This document shows positions 1 through 8,402 of a stretch of DNA of 31,119 bases, one piece after another; positions within the stretch are counted from its first letter, which is position 1; each line of letters opens with the position of its first letter. The stretch lies in the IMG/VR virus record IMGVR_UViG_3300005294_000062, positions 1-31,119 of that record; one strand, given 5' to 3'. The notes under the pieces were generated by a model. The model saw nothing but the letters and a program-made list of their open reading frames with translations, searched no databases and was not told the DNA's origin. Source of the DNA: a virus. The translations under genes and the position numbers were made by a program.

Positions 1-654
1 AGCGGCGTTGTACCAAGTTGGACGTGAGCCAGGGCTTTGAGATGCGGCGGTTTGGTTGTGCCCGTTGCCAGTGATATCAGCCCATGAAGTGAAGTCGGTG
101 GTGATTTCTTGACCGTTAGATGGAGTAGAGCTTCCGCCATTGTTTAGGGGGTCATCGGCTGCCCACCATGCAACAGGGTTGAGGTCTTCAACTTCCGCTT
201 GCCCTACGCCAGGGTTGCGTATAGTAGCCCACGCATCGAGGGAGGTGGGGGCTTGCAGAGCAAAGCGGCCTTCGTCATCTACCTCCAAAAATTTAGCACC
301 ATCGTTGTCGGTGATGTTGAAGAGGTTGCTGAGTTGGCCGCTGGCGAGTTTGATTGTGAGGGGGACTTCGCCGATGTTTGCGGCACGAAGTTGGTGCAAG
401 ATATCGTCTTGCCACGTCATTGGGTAGTAACCGAGGTCATCGTTACCACCGCGTGCGTGGGTGAAGGCGTGTTTGGTGAGCGCCCCACCCCCTTGGTCGG
501 TGATGTTGATCGAGAGCGATGTATCGCCGCTCATCATCGACACTTTATCGTCGATAGCTCTAAGCCATCTTTCTAGCTCGATAAGGTCGTTCTTGAGAGG
601 AAGCCCCACATCCGGTTGACGGATGGACATGAAGCCCCTAAAGCGGCGGGACAT
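1..654 (-). CDS. Tail fibre-like protein with LamG-like segment, N-terminal 218 residues (partial)
   Basis: The frame is open from an ATG at 654 to the left edge of the window, so the C-terminus is missing. The first 40 residues contain a charged, probably helical stretch (LKNDLIELERWLRAIDDKV). A beta-rich stretch follows, with HAFTHARGG at about residue 62, a motif seen in phage fibre and tail proteins. From about residue 160 the sequence has AWWAADDP, then SWADITGNGHNQT and SRPTWYN, a pattern typical of concanavalin/LamG-like domains that bind carbohydrate. Its place at the end of the tail genes fits a host-recognition fibre or appendage. The LamG-like assignment is from pattern only. Confidence 0.7.
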   Translation of the reverse strand, partial: MSRRFRGFMSIRQPDVGLPLKNDLIELERWLRAIDDKVSMMSGDTSLSINITDQGGGALTKHAFTHARGGNDDLGYYPMTWQDDILHQLRAANIGEVPLTIKLASGQLSNLFNITDNDGAKFLEVDDEGRFALQAPTSLDAWATIRNPGVGQAEVEDLNPVAWWAADDPLNNGGSSTPSNGQEITTDFTSWADITGNGHNQTAASQSPGSRPTWYNAA

Positions 655-660
655 GGCTAG

Positions 661-828
661 TTATTCCTCAGGGTCGGTTGCCGTAGGTTTGGTGGCGCGT
701 GCAAGCTCAAGCTCTTTACCCAACTCCTTCACTTTGGTTTGAAGCTGGCGGATGAGGTCTTGAAGTTGCTCGCGCTCGATTTCAGCGCGGGTGATGGTTT
801 TAACGAGGGCCAAGATTTCGTTCTGCAT
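661..828 (-). CDS. Small coiled-coil protein, 55 aa
   Basis: The ATG at 828 follows GGAG at about 8 bases; this ribosome binding site overlaps the stop codon of the 936-aa tail gene, so the two are probably translationally coupled. The protein is almost entirely a charged heptad-like helix (EIEREQLQDLIRQLQTKVKE) with an acidic tail ending DPEE. It lies between the nozzle-like protein and the fibre gene. A virion linker or assembly chaperone is possible, but no family is recognised. Confidence 0.75.
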   Translation of the reverse strand: MQNEILALVKTITRAEIEREQLQDLIRQLQTKVKELGKELELARATKPTATDPEE

Positions 829-830
829 AC

Positions 831-3641
831 TTACTCTCCTCTCACTCCTCCCTTACCCCCTAGCTCGCGCACCATTATTTCGGCTGCGACGAGGCCGGGG
901 AGGGAAGTAGCACTTATGTCTTGGATACGTAGTCTAAAACGGTCTGCGAAGCGTCGCATTAACTTCTTTTTGGATGTCTGGAGGTTGAAGCTCTTTGTGA
1001 TGGTTGTGGTTTTGTTGCGGGAGGTCGTGCGGCCGTCGATGACGTAGCTGCCTACGAGGGTGACGTTTTTGTCATCGGCATCGCTGTTGTCGTCGAATTT
1101 GGGGTAGATGAAGGAAATGATACCGCTTGATTTGAGGCTGTAGGGGTAGATATCTCCCGTCTCGGCATCGAAGGGGATGTCGCCAGCAGTGTTGTAGCCG
1201 TCAGCGAGATCTTCATTGCCGACGCGTTCATTGAAGATGTACCCGCCGCTTGATTTATCACCTGTCCAACCCTGCCACTCGCCATCGACGTTAGCGTAGG
1301 CAGCGCAACGGAAGCCAATGGGGTCGGGGCCAAGCCATTTGGGCTGGCCGTTTTGTTTTACCTCGCCGTAGTAGATGCGGAATTGCTTCCACGTCCCCGC
1401 GCCGTCGCTATTGAATATCAATTCTAGGCGGCGGAGTTGTGGGTCATCAACGAGGATCGCGGTAGTGAGGTCGGCGTTGCCGAAGTTGCCTTCCCAGTCG
1501 ATATCACGTGACCAGTCTTGTAAGCCACCGATGCCTTCCGTCACCCACAGGCCGAGGTCATCGACGGCAGCGGACATGACAGTGTAGCCTTCGTTGGGGC
1601 TGAAGGTGGTAGATGCCAAGCGACCGACGCATCCGCGCTTATCACTCACAAACTCCCTCACACGTTGATCGAAGCGGTCACTGTCGCTTGCCTGAGGGAG
1701 GTAGTTGACAATCATGGCGTAGGCGTTGAAGTACACCACGAGGGTTTTACCGCCGTTGGTGACTTGCATCGAGATGGGGGAGTCGTTTTGTTTCGTTTCA
1801 AACGTAAGGTAGTAAGGGGTTGGTACAGCCTCGCCCCACGCGGGGAAGTTGGCTGTAGGGAGACTATACCATACGTGAGGGCCTTTGGTAGGGATGTAGA
1901 CCATCGCACCACTGAAGAAGGCAGCGAGAGTTGAGCGCGGAGGTGGGGTGAAGGCCTCAACATCTGCCACGGTGCCATCACCATATACCAACGTGAGGTA
2001 TTGATATGATGCAGTTTTATCGAGAGCGTTTGTTAGTGATTTGCTATAATCATCCACCCACGTCGTGGTGCCAATTTCGATCTCGGTGATGAGGTACATG
2101 AAGGGGTAGCCACCTGTCTCGGTGTCGAGAGAGCGGTAGATGGCGATGGATTGGGCGAAGGGGTTTTGGGGGATGGCAGGTAAAGTTAAAGTTGCTCCAT
2201 AGGTATTGGTAGCGCCGTTGTCGTTGTTCAGTAACTCAGAGCTGATGGGCGAGATAGCGCTCTCGTGCCTCGCTCCTTGGCTATCGACGTAGACTTCGGT
2301 GTAGCCGTATGTGATGCCGTAAAGGATGTCAGCAGGGGTGTTGCGACCACTGAAGACGTATGCTTCGAAGAGGTTGAATTGGTTGCTTGAGCCGTAAGGG
2401 TTGCCAGCAGCGGTAGTGATTGTTACACGAAGGATGAGGTTGGTAGAGCTGAAGTTAACGGCGTCGTCGATGCTGATAGCGTATTGGAGTTTATCGATCT
2501 TGTTAACCGCTGTCCACTCGCGCACGGTGATGAAGTCGGTGAAGCCGCTACGGGCGTTCTTTACTTCGATCTTGTAGCTGGCAACGGCAGCGGGGGTGAT
2601 GGTGGTAGCACCTTGCGGGGGGCGAGGGCGTCCTTCACCAAATTGAGTTTCGCGTTGATCATCGTAGACAGTGGAGATTTCACTATCGCTACCGAGAGCG
2701 CTGAAGAGCACCACTAATTTGCGGTTGGAGGCGGCAAGGTTGGTTGACCACGTGAAGGTGTGGGTGGAGGTACCGGGGGAGGTTGATACACGCTGCATGT
2801 AGCCATAAGTGAGGGAGTTGTCGTCGATGGCCAGGGAGGGTGAGGTCATGTCGCCGGTGTTGCTACCGGGGTAGGTAGCGCCTGCGCCTGGTGAGGCAAC
2901 GTTGGCGACGGTGGGTTGTGTGAGGGGGCGTTGCATGCCAAGGGGGCGCCACGGCGAGCCTGTGCCTGGGCAAACATCGGGCTCACGGATGAATGGCATC
3001 TCTACGCCATTGATCATCACCCATCGATCACGGAAGGAAGTGAATTGCGGTTGGGCGGAGGTGTTGAAGGCGGGGATGGCTGTGAGGGACCACGTGTTGC
3101 CAAGGGTGTGGCCAGTGGTGGCAGCGAAGGTGATGGTGATACCGTCAGCGAGGGTTTGGGCGCTGCCGGTGATTGAAACGAGTGTGGTCCACGCGCCACG
3201 GTTTTTGCGCCACCTAAATTTGTCAGGTGTGCCAGTGGTGTCGATTTGTACATCAAAGGTGGTGTAGTTGGTGCCACTAAATGTGCCACCGATGGTCGCG
3301 TCATCCAAGCCACTGCCGCTGCTCATATCAATGCCCTTCATCTTGTTGGTGAAGGTCATCGAAGTGCCAGGGGTGGCTTCGTAGATGTTGCCATCCGCGC
3401 CAAGCACAACAAAGACATCTGCCGCTTCCTCGTATTGGAAGCGCTCTAGGCCAAGGATTGCCACACCAAGCCCACTGCTGTTTGCGCGGGTTCTTCCTGG
3501 TAGCTTATATAGCTCGGGCGAGCCGACGCGATATTCGCATCCGGTGGCGATGCTCAACTCACCAGGGGTGAGGGTTGAGCGGTCGGGATTGTCCACGAGC
3601 CCACCATCGAAGGTGAGTTGAGTTGCTTGTTCAGGAGGCAT
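831..3641 (-). CDS. Large tail protein, probable tail nozzle / stabilisation protein, 936 aa
   Basis: This is the largest gene in the window. The protein is rich in beta-strand, Gly, Thr and Ser, with no transmembrane segment or signal peptide. It starts with TQLTFDGGLVDNPDRSTL, resembling N-termini of podoviral tail-tube proteins that begin by listing constant segments. The central part has propeller-like stretches such as PPPRSTLAAFFSGAMVYIP. It follows the head-tail adaptor and precedes the fibre gene, the position of the gp12-type nozzle (T7-like) or gp10 (P22-like). Length is comparable with the larger members. The exact family is inferred from order and composition, not a clear motif. 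Confidence 0.65.
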   Translation of the reverse strand: MPPEQATQLTFDGGLVDNPDRSTLTPGELSIATGCEYRVGSPELYKLPGRTRANSSGLGVAILGLERFQYEEAADVFVVLGADGNIYEATPGTSMTFTNKMKGIDMSSGSGLDDATIGGTFSGTNYTTFDVQIDTTGTPDKFRWRKNRGAWTTLVSITGSAQTLADGITITFAATTGHTLGNTWSLTAIPAFNTSAQPQFTSFRDRWVMINGVEMPFIREPDVCPGTGSPWRPLGMQRPLTQPTVANVASPGAGATYPGSNTGDMTSPSLAIDDNSLTYGYMQRVSTSPGTSTHTFTWSTNLAASNRKLVVLFSALGSDSEISTVYDDQRETQFGEGRPRPPQGATTITPAAVASYKIEVKNARSGFTDFITVREWTAVNKIDKLQYAISIDDAVNFSSTNLILRVTITTAAGNPYGSSNQFNLFEAYVFSGRNTPADILYGITYGYTEVYVDSQGARHESAISPISSELLNNDNGATNTYGATLTLPAIPQNPFAQSIAIYRSLDTETGGYPFMYLITEIEIGTTTWVDDYSKSLTNALDKTASYQYLTLVYGDGTVADVEAFTPPPRSTLAAFFSGAMVYIPTKGPHVWYSLPTANFPAWGEAVPTPYYLTFETKQNDSPISMQVTNGGKTLVVYFNAYAMIVNYLPQASDSDRFDQRVREFVSDKRGCVGRLASTTFSPNEGYTVMSAAVDDLGLWVTEGIGGLQDWSRDIDWEGNFGNADLTTAILVDDPQLRRLELIFNSDGAGTWKQFRIYYGEVKQNGQPKWLGPDPIGFRCAAYANVDGEWQGWTGDKSSGGYIFNERVGNEDLADGYNTAGDIPFDAETGDIYPYSLKSSGIISFIYPKFDDNSDADDKNVTLVGSYVIDGRTTSRNKTTTITKSFNLQTSKKKLMRRFADRFRLRIQDISATSLPGLVAAEIMVRELGGKGGVRGE

Positions 3642-3644
3642 TAG

Positions 3645-4370
3645 TTAGGGCTCCGAGGTGCTATTGGTCCAGATAGACGGGTTTGTAGCTCCCGATAATT
3701 CCATGTATCTATATCTTATCGTACCGCCATCGTTGAACCTCACTACCAACTTGGTGCCTTTGAGGTAGATTTGGGCTTCGCTACTTGAGACAGGGGTGCC
3801 TGTGGGGCCAGCAGCAATAGTTACGAACTTCAACACATCTTCAAGTCGAGCGAGGGCGATGTCACGAATGATGGTATCGGGGTCGCCGTTGCCATCTAGC
3901 ACTAGCTCCCACACAAACATCTCAGTTGACCAGTATTCGTACTTGCCAGCGCTTGAGGTGGTGCGGGTAGATGGGGTGAGGGCGCTGGAGTTGGCGAAGT
4001 TAGCATAGATAGGGGTAGTGGTGGTGTCGTAGTTGGGGGAGGTGGTGCCACTGTCGTTGCCCAAGTTGAGCAACACATCACCATCACTTACCGTAGCGGT
4101 GCCACTAGCAAGGGGGATGGAGGTAGTGGTGACGCTCAACCCAGCGGTGTAGAACTTAGCCTCGTCGGTACCGACCATGAACTTTTGCCCGCTGACGATG
4201 TTGTGGCCGGGGCGGACGGTGATGGCCGCTACGTTGCTTTGCGCACCATTAACCACCGCACCACGCGGCAACACCACGACGGTGCGGCTTGCACCTGGCG
4301 TAAGGTTAGACCCGCTGAGCACATCCACCGCACCTTGGCGATGATAAAAAGGAGTTGCAGCTACACCCAT
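3645..4370 (-). CDS. Predicted beta-rich virion protein, 241 aa
   Basis: Family not recognised. The protein is Thr/Ser/Gly-rich. It has HNIVSGQKFMVGTDEAKFY near residue 55, which reads as a small barrel-like repeat, then a low-complexity linker (SGTTSPNYDTTTTPIYANF) and a final domain with ELVLDGNGDPDTIIRD. Its start lies 1 base after the adaptor stop and its stop 3 bases before the 936-aa gene, so it is tightly packed in the tail module. A head decoration, head-fibre or tail accessory protein would all fit. The absence of cysteine and of membrane segments agrees with a virion role. Confidence 0.6.
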   Translation of the reverse strand: MGVAATPFYHRQGAVDVLSGSNLTPGASRTVVVLPRGAVVNGAQSNVAAITVRPGHNIVSGQKFMVGTDEAKFYTAGLSVTTTSIPLASGTATVSDGDVLLNLGNDSGTTSPNYDTTTTPIYANFANSSALTPSTRTTSSAGKYEYWSTEMFVWELVLDGNGDPDTIIRDIALARLEDVLKFVTIAAGPTGTPVSSSEAQIYLKGTKLVVRFNDGGTIRYRYMELSGATNPSIWTNSTSEP

Positions 4371-4371
4371 G

Positions 4372-5121
4372 TTAACGTATCCTTATGAAAAGATCGCCGC
4401 GTGCGGGTTGAGAGGCGTAAGGGTAAAGGCGGAAGCGAGTAGCCTCGTCGGGGTGACGACGGTCGATTGCTTGAAGCTTCTCCAACACGTCGGTTTCGAG
4501 TAAGTGGAGGCGCGCAACGGAGGGGCTATCTGGTCCTTCGATCATTATTGCAAAACGCTTCTTAGCACCGTAGAGAATGACGTTCTCCACCTCTTCGGGC
4601 ACAACGAGTTGTTGGGCTTGTGAAGGGATTTCGATGCGGCGGTAGTATTGGAGGGTGAGAGTTTTGTCAGCAGCGGTGCCAGCATCAGGTGTGGGGCCAA
4701 GATAAACGAGGCCTTCACGATGTTGGTTTTTAACGCTGTACGCGCGAGGGGTGTCGGGGGAGACGGGGTGGTCTTCGGAGGCGTAGAGGCGTTCGAACGT
4801 AGCCCAGTCAACATAAACGAGCGGGGAGTCCTTGGAGCCGTCAGAACTCACTAAATAACCGATCTTTTCTTTGTAAAAAAGCGTGGGGAGGGTGATGGAG
4901 CGGGTGTTGGCAACGACGGTCAAACCTGAGGTAGTTACGATATTAAACTCCCACAGGTGCATGTTAAGCTCCTTGACCACCTCATCGAGGCAGTCGAGGG
5001 CTTGTTGCGAGGCTTCGTCATCACCGCTGAGGCCGTAGAGGTCGGCTACCTTCGCCACGAGGGTGTTGGTGGCTACGGGTTGGGCGGATTTCCAAGTTGA
5101 GCTTATTGTAACTTCGGCCAT
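4372..5121 (-). CDS. Head-tail adaptor (gp4/gp11-like tail tubular A type), 249 aa
   Basis: Proteins of this type form a dodecameric ring under the portal and join the head to the short tail. The N-terminal half is helical, with TLVAKVADLYGLSGDDEASQ near residue 20 and a helix ending VVKELNMHLWEFN, the pattern seen in P22 gp4/T7 gp11-like adaptors. A beta domain follows (TRSITLPTLFYKEKIGYLV, then LVYLGPTPDAG and LTLQYYRR). The C-terminal helix contains ENVILYGAKKRFAIM. It precedes the tail proteins in the transcript. The adaptor class is well supported by pattern and context; the subfamily is not. Confidence 0.72.
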   Translation of the reverse strand: MAEVTISSTWKSAQPVATNTLVAKVADLYGLSGDDEASQQALDCLDEVVKELNMHLWEFNIVTTSGLTVVANTRSITLPTLFYKEKIGYLVSSDGSKDSPLVYVDWATFERLYASEDHPVSPDTPRAYSVKNQHREGLVYLGPTPDAGTAADKTLTLQYYRRIEIPSQAQQLVVPEEVENVILYGAKKRFAIMIEGPDSPSVARLHLLETDVLEKLQAIDRRHPDEATRFRLYPYASQPARGDLFIRIR

Positions 5122-5130
5122 TTAGGCCCC

Positions 5131-6318
5131 TTATTGCACCTCGCGTATGATGCGTGGGCGGATGATATCGCTAATGTCCTTGATAACTGGACGGGAGAGG
5201 GCTTGTTGATACACTTCCTCCCACTTATAAGTATAATTGTTGATGTTTCTTGTGTCAAATACCCATTGCTTGAGGTTAGCGGCTTTCTTGGCACGCATGG
5301 CTGGGTCAAGCGCCAGGGCTTTGAGGGTTTCGTACCACTGTACGTCGCCACGTACCTTCCAGCACCCCTCGGTGGGTACTTCGCCGTATGTGGCCCAGTC
5401 GGTGCAAACGAAGGCGCTCCCACCAATAACGGCGTCGTAGGCTTTGATGAGAGATTTGCTTTCGTTGAATTGGTTCATCTCCACAGGGGCGATGAGAATG
5501 TCAGGGTTGAGCCACTTGATAGCTTGCCAGTAGACGCTGTAGTGGCAAGGTTGGATGTAGAAAGCGCGGTTAGCATGGGGGTCGGTGGAGTTGGGCATCC
5601 ACTGGGCGGCCCACGGCGGCGTACAACCAAGGAAAAAGAGGCGAAGCAAAGGTCTGCCTTCCTTACCATCCATCTCTCCCATTAATTGGGTGAGGGGTTG
5701 CTCGACCTGTGCTAAGTCACCTAAGTGCCCATAACCGCCACAGAACATCAACCTCACAGCTTTGTCATCGCTGCGGCGAGGGTCGTGGGGGTAGTGAGTC
5801 CAATCACCAGGGTTGCAGTAGTTGGGGAGGACGCTGAAGTTGCGACTTTCAGTCTTTAGCACACCCTCGATCTGAGGGGTAGAGATGGTGCAGGCGTCGG
5901 CGCTGCGTAGGTGCATCAAAAGGGCGCGACGGGCTTGCGCTGTGCGGGTGTAGTTCTTGTAAGCAGTGTTGTAGGAAGGGACGTTGAAAGGGTCATCGTC
6001 GATATCAACAATGATAGGGAGTTCTTTATCGTACTTCTCCAGGGCCATGTTGCGGATGGCGGCGGCGGTGGCGACGTGCGCTATCGTTGTAGTGTAACCC
6101 ATATGCACAACATCGTAGTCGGCGGCGTAGTGGTAGAGCCACTCGTCAACCGGCTTACCCAACAAGCCCGCGAGGTCATTGAAAAAGTCCGTATCGCCTT
6201 TGAGGCACATCACGTTGTGACCGGCGCGCTTGAGGGCGTCCATTGGTAAGAAGTGGCGGTAGTACCCCACCCCGCCACCTTGGGTGTGGATTGCAAGTAT
6301 TTTTAGCTTATCGCTCAT
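5131..6318 (-). CDS. GT-B fold glycosyltransferase, 395 aa
   Basis: The predicted role is transfer of a sugar from a nucleotide-sugar donor. The N-terminal Rossmann domain begins KILAIHTQGGGVGYYRHFLP, the glycine-rich acceptor-side loop common in GT4-like enzymes. VDIDDDPF lies near residue 125. The C-terminal domain has LMFCGGYGHLGDL and then FNESKSLIKAYDAVIGG, which corresponds to the donor-binding region with its conserved acidic residue. I chose the ATG at 6318 over an in-frame start 63 bases upstream because it begins directly at the fold and gives an 11-base overlap with the deacetylase gene. It is the last gene of the sugar cassette. Substrate is unknown. Confidence 0.8.
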   Translation of the reverse strand: MSDKLKILAIHTQGGGVGYYRHFLPMDALKRAGHNVMCLKGDTDFFNDLAGLLGKPVDEWLYHYAADYDVVHMGYTTTIAHVATAAAIRNMALEKYDKELPIIVDIDDDPFNVPSYNTAYKNYTRTAQARRALLMHLRSADACTISTPQIEGVLKTESRNFSVLPNYCNPGDWTHYPHDPRRSDDKAVRLMFCGGYGHLGDLAQVEQPLTQLMGEMDGKEGRPLLRLFFLGCTPPWAAQWMPNSTDPHANRAFYIQPCHYSVYWQAIKWLNPDILIAPVEMNQFNESKSLIKAYDAVIGGSAFVCTDWATYGEVPTEGCWKVRGDVQWYETLKALALDPAMRAKKAANLKQWVFDTRNINNYTYKWEEVYQQALSRPVIKDISDIIRPRIIREVQ

Positions 6319-6907
6319 GTTGGGTAATGTAAACTCCTTCCTCCCAGGGGAATGAGAATGTGCGGCGCTTAGCCTCGCCAAATGTCAACTTCCCGTTGCG
6401 GTCCATATCTCGGATGAAGTTGCCACTGACGGGGGTGAGGTGGCCGTGGATGGCGCGGGTGCCTTTGCCACGCAACGTCACATCATTATAAACGTACTCC
6501 TTCACCCCTGTTTTAGGGATGCGGTAGATGGCGTGGCTGCAGATGGTGTAGTCAAGCTCGCGGCAAGCTACATATACATCACCATCGAGTAACCAGCCAG
6601 GGGCGCGGAAGGCGGGTGCGTCGATGCCACGTTGCTTGGCGGCAGCGATCTTCTCAACCGCTTCCTCACTCGACCAGCTATAACACTCGCCACGGGTGTG
6701 CCACCAACCGTGAGGGGCGATTTGGCACCACTCACCGAGGGCTTTAGCGGCAGCGATGGTGGTGTCGGAGGTACGTTGAGGGATGGTGAAGAGCGTTACT
6801 TTGAAGTCGTTGTACTGAGCTTTGATTTGCTTCAGAACTTCAAGCTCGCCCACTGTTGCGTCACAAAGGTCATCGAAATCAACGACGAAGTTTTTTACTT
6901 TGGACAT
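6308..6907 (-). CDS. NodB-type polysaccharide deacetylase-like protein, 199 aa
   Basis: Enzymes of this family remove N- or O-acetyl groups from sugars using a metal bound by Asp-His-His. The motifs are visible in order: VVDFDDLCD (Asp 12/13, motif 1), APHGWWHTRGE (His 66 and His 70, motif 2), and FRAPGWLLDGD (Arg 101, motif 3). A late histidine occurs in AIHGHLTP. The length is close to a minimal deacetylase barrel. There is no signal peptide, so it acts in the cytoplasm, unlike most wall-targeting relatives. It overlaps the dehydratase gene by 13 bases and the next glycosyltransferase by 11, indicating one operon. The substrate may be an acetylated sugar made by the cassette. Confidence 0.8.
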   Translation of the reverse strand: MSKVKNFVVDFDDLCDATVGELEVLKQIKAQYNDFKVTLFTIPQRTSDTTIAAAKALGEWCQIAPHGWWHTRGECYSWSSEEAVEKIAAAKQRGIDAPAFRAPGWLLDGDVYVACRELDYTICSHAIYRIPKTGVKEYVYNDVTLRGKGTRAIHGHLTPVSGNFIRDMDRNGKLTFGEAKRRTFSFPWEEGVYITQHER

Positions 6908-7842
6908 TCACACACATCCTTTACTAAAGCTTGGAAGTCGTATTCCCTTTCCCAACCAAGTACGACCTCAGCTTCAAAATTATTACCACGGAGGCATTCA
7001 ACATCCCATGGGCGTTTTTCGACCTTCTTCCACTCAATCGCATCATCCACTTCTTCAACGTCGTAGAGATCACACACGGCGCGAGCGAAGTCCATGACGC
7101 TGTGAGAGGTGCCGCTACAGAAGGTGTAGTCTTGTGCGGCGAAGTGTTGGAGGCTGAGCCACGCACCGCGCATGGTGTCTTTGGCGTGGTGCCAGTCGCG
7201 CTTAGCGGTGGGGTTGCCCATCTCCACGGGCACGCCTGTCTCGATGTAGTTGCGTACACCAAGCGCTAATTTACGTGTAACGAAGTTAGGCCCACGACGG
7301 CGACTCTCGTGGTTGAAAGAGATGCCACTGACAGCAAACATGCTGTAAGCTTTGCGGTAGATCTTAACCAGCTCTTGTGAGGCCATCTTGCTTACGGCGT
7401 AGGGGGAGTAGGCACTAAAGGGGGAAGTATGGTCAGCGTTTTGGCCGTCCTTGCACGCCTCAGCCAACGTCTCACTACTACCAGCAAAGTAAAACTTTGT
7501 CGATGTGTCCTTTAGCCTATCAAGGAGGCGTTGCGTTGAGAGGAAGTTAGTTTGGTGCGTTAGCATGGGGTGGTTGAAGCTGTCACCTACGTGGCTAAGG
7601 GCAGCGAGGTGGTAAAACTCGTCTGGTTTGATATCAATGAGGCGGTTTGTGGTGTCGATGCTGTTAATATCCCCTTTGATGATGTGAAAATCGGGGTGGG
7701 TGATGGTGTCAGGGGTGAGGTTTTTGAGAGGGTGCGTACCGGGGCGCACGAGCGCATGTACCTCGTATCTCTTGGAGATAAGCAGCTCAGCAAGGTATGA
7801 ACCATCTTGACCATCTGCACCTGTTATGACTGCTCGCTTCAC
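6895..7842 (-). CDS. gmd: GDP-mannose 4,6-dehydratase-like SDR enzyme, 315 aa
   Basis: GMD converts GDP-mannose to GDP-4-keto-6-deoxymannose, the precursor of fucose, rhamnose and perosamine-type sugars. The NADP-binding signature GADGQDGSYLAELL (residues 8-21) is very characteristic of GMD. AGSSET (from 120) carries the active-site Ser/Glu, Y148-AVS-K152 is the catalytic YxxxK, and NHESRRRGPNFVTRK (177-191) matches the GMD substrate and tetramer segment. The start is GTG preceded by GGAG. It shares GTGA with the upstream glycosyltransferase stop. At 315 residues it is slightly shorter than typical GMD (about 340-370), so a related nucleotide-sugar dehydratase or epimerase remains possible. 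Confidence 0.85.
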   Translation of the reverse strand: MKRAVITGADGQDGSYLAELLISKRYEVHALVRPGTHPLKNLTPDTITHPDFHIIKGDINSIDTTNRLIDIKPDEFYHLAALSHVGDSFNHPMLTHQTNFLSTQRLLDRLKDTSTKFYFAGSSETLAEACKDGQNADHTSPFSAYSPYAVSKMASQELVKIYRKAYSMFAVSGISFNHESRRRGPNFVTRKLALGVRNYIETGVPVEMGNPTAKRDWHHAKDTMRGAWLSLQHFAAQDYTFCSGTSHSVMDFARAVCDLYDVEEVDDAIEWKKVEKRPWDVECLRGNNFEAEVVLGWEREYDFQALVKDVCECPK

Positions 7843-8402
7843 ATCCTACTCCTAATATGATTAAGGGTGTCGGAGCTTTGGCGCAAGTGGTAATAGATGA
7901 TTTGATCACTTTGATGGATGCTTTCGGCGTTCTTCATCACCAATTCAGCCATCGTGCTGTCTTGCTTATAGCTCATCGCTCTTGACTCATCCCATATGGT
8001 GTACTTGCGCACTAGCTCGGTTTTGGCAGGGATAACGTTCTCCATCCTGTTAATGGTTGTGCGATGCATATAGTTTTCAGGCCCTTGCATACCATTTACA
8101 TACCCCGACCAGAAGGGAAAAAACAAAACATCAGCATCGCTCTTGGCGGCATCGAGGATAAGATCGAGGTAGTTGGAAGGAACGAGGTCGTCATCGTTCA
8201 GCGCTGCCACATACTTACCTGTGGCCATCGCATAGAGCCTGTTCATCTTTTGCCCGATGGTCATTTCCCCACCGTCGCTGAGGATGATGTGCTCTACCTC
8301 ACCGCCATAGAGTGCCATTTGTGGGGCAAGGCAATCCAACATCCTATTGAGGAAAGGCCTTCTTTCATGCGTAGTGGCAGTTAACATGGTATAGGTTTTC
8401 AC
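7839..8402 (-). CDS. Small GT-A (family 2-like) glycosyltransferase, 187 aa
   Basis: The protein has the core of a GT-A sugar transferase. A donor-binding strand begins TYTMLTATTHERRPFLNRML, then VEHIILSDGGEMTIGQKMNR, then ATGKYVAALNDDDLVP. Asp 70-72 form the metal-binding DxD. It is short for the family (usually above 230 residues) and ends soon after the catalytic half with YYHLRQSSDTLNH, so it may be a minimal enzyme or need a partner. The start is GTG, sharing GTGA with the upstream gene's stop. Donor and acceptor are unknown. Confidence 0.75.
   Translation of the reverse strand: MKTYTMLTATTHERRPFLNRMLDCLAPQMALYGGEVEHIILSDGGEMTIGQKMNRLYAMATGKYVAALNDDDLVPSNYLDLILDAAKSDADVLFFPFWSGYVNGMQGPENYMHRTTINRMENVIPAKTELVRKYTIWDESRAMSYKQDSTMAELVMKNAESIHQSDQIIYYHLRQSSDTLNHIRSRM

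Noticed and set aside
1-3621. Plus-strand frames opposite the tail genes
   Set aside because: The minus-strand genes are long, tightly packed and protein-like; the plus frames are short shadows without start signals.
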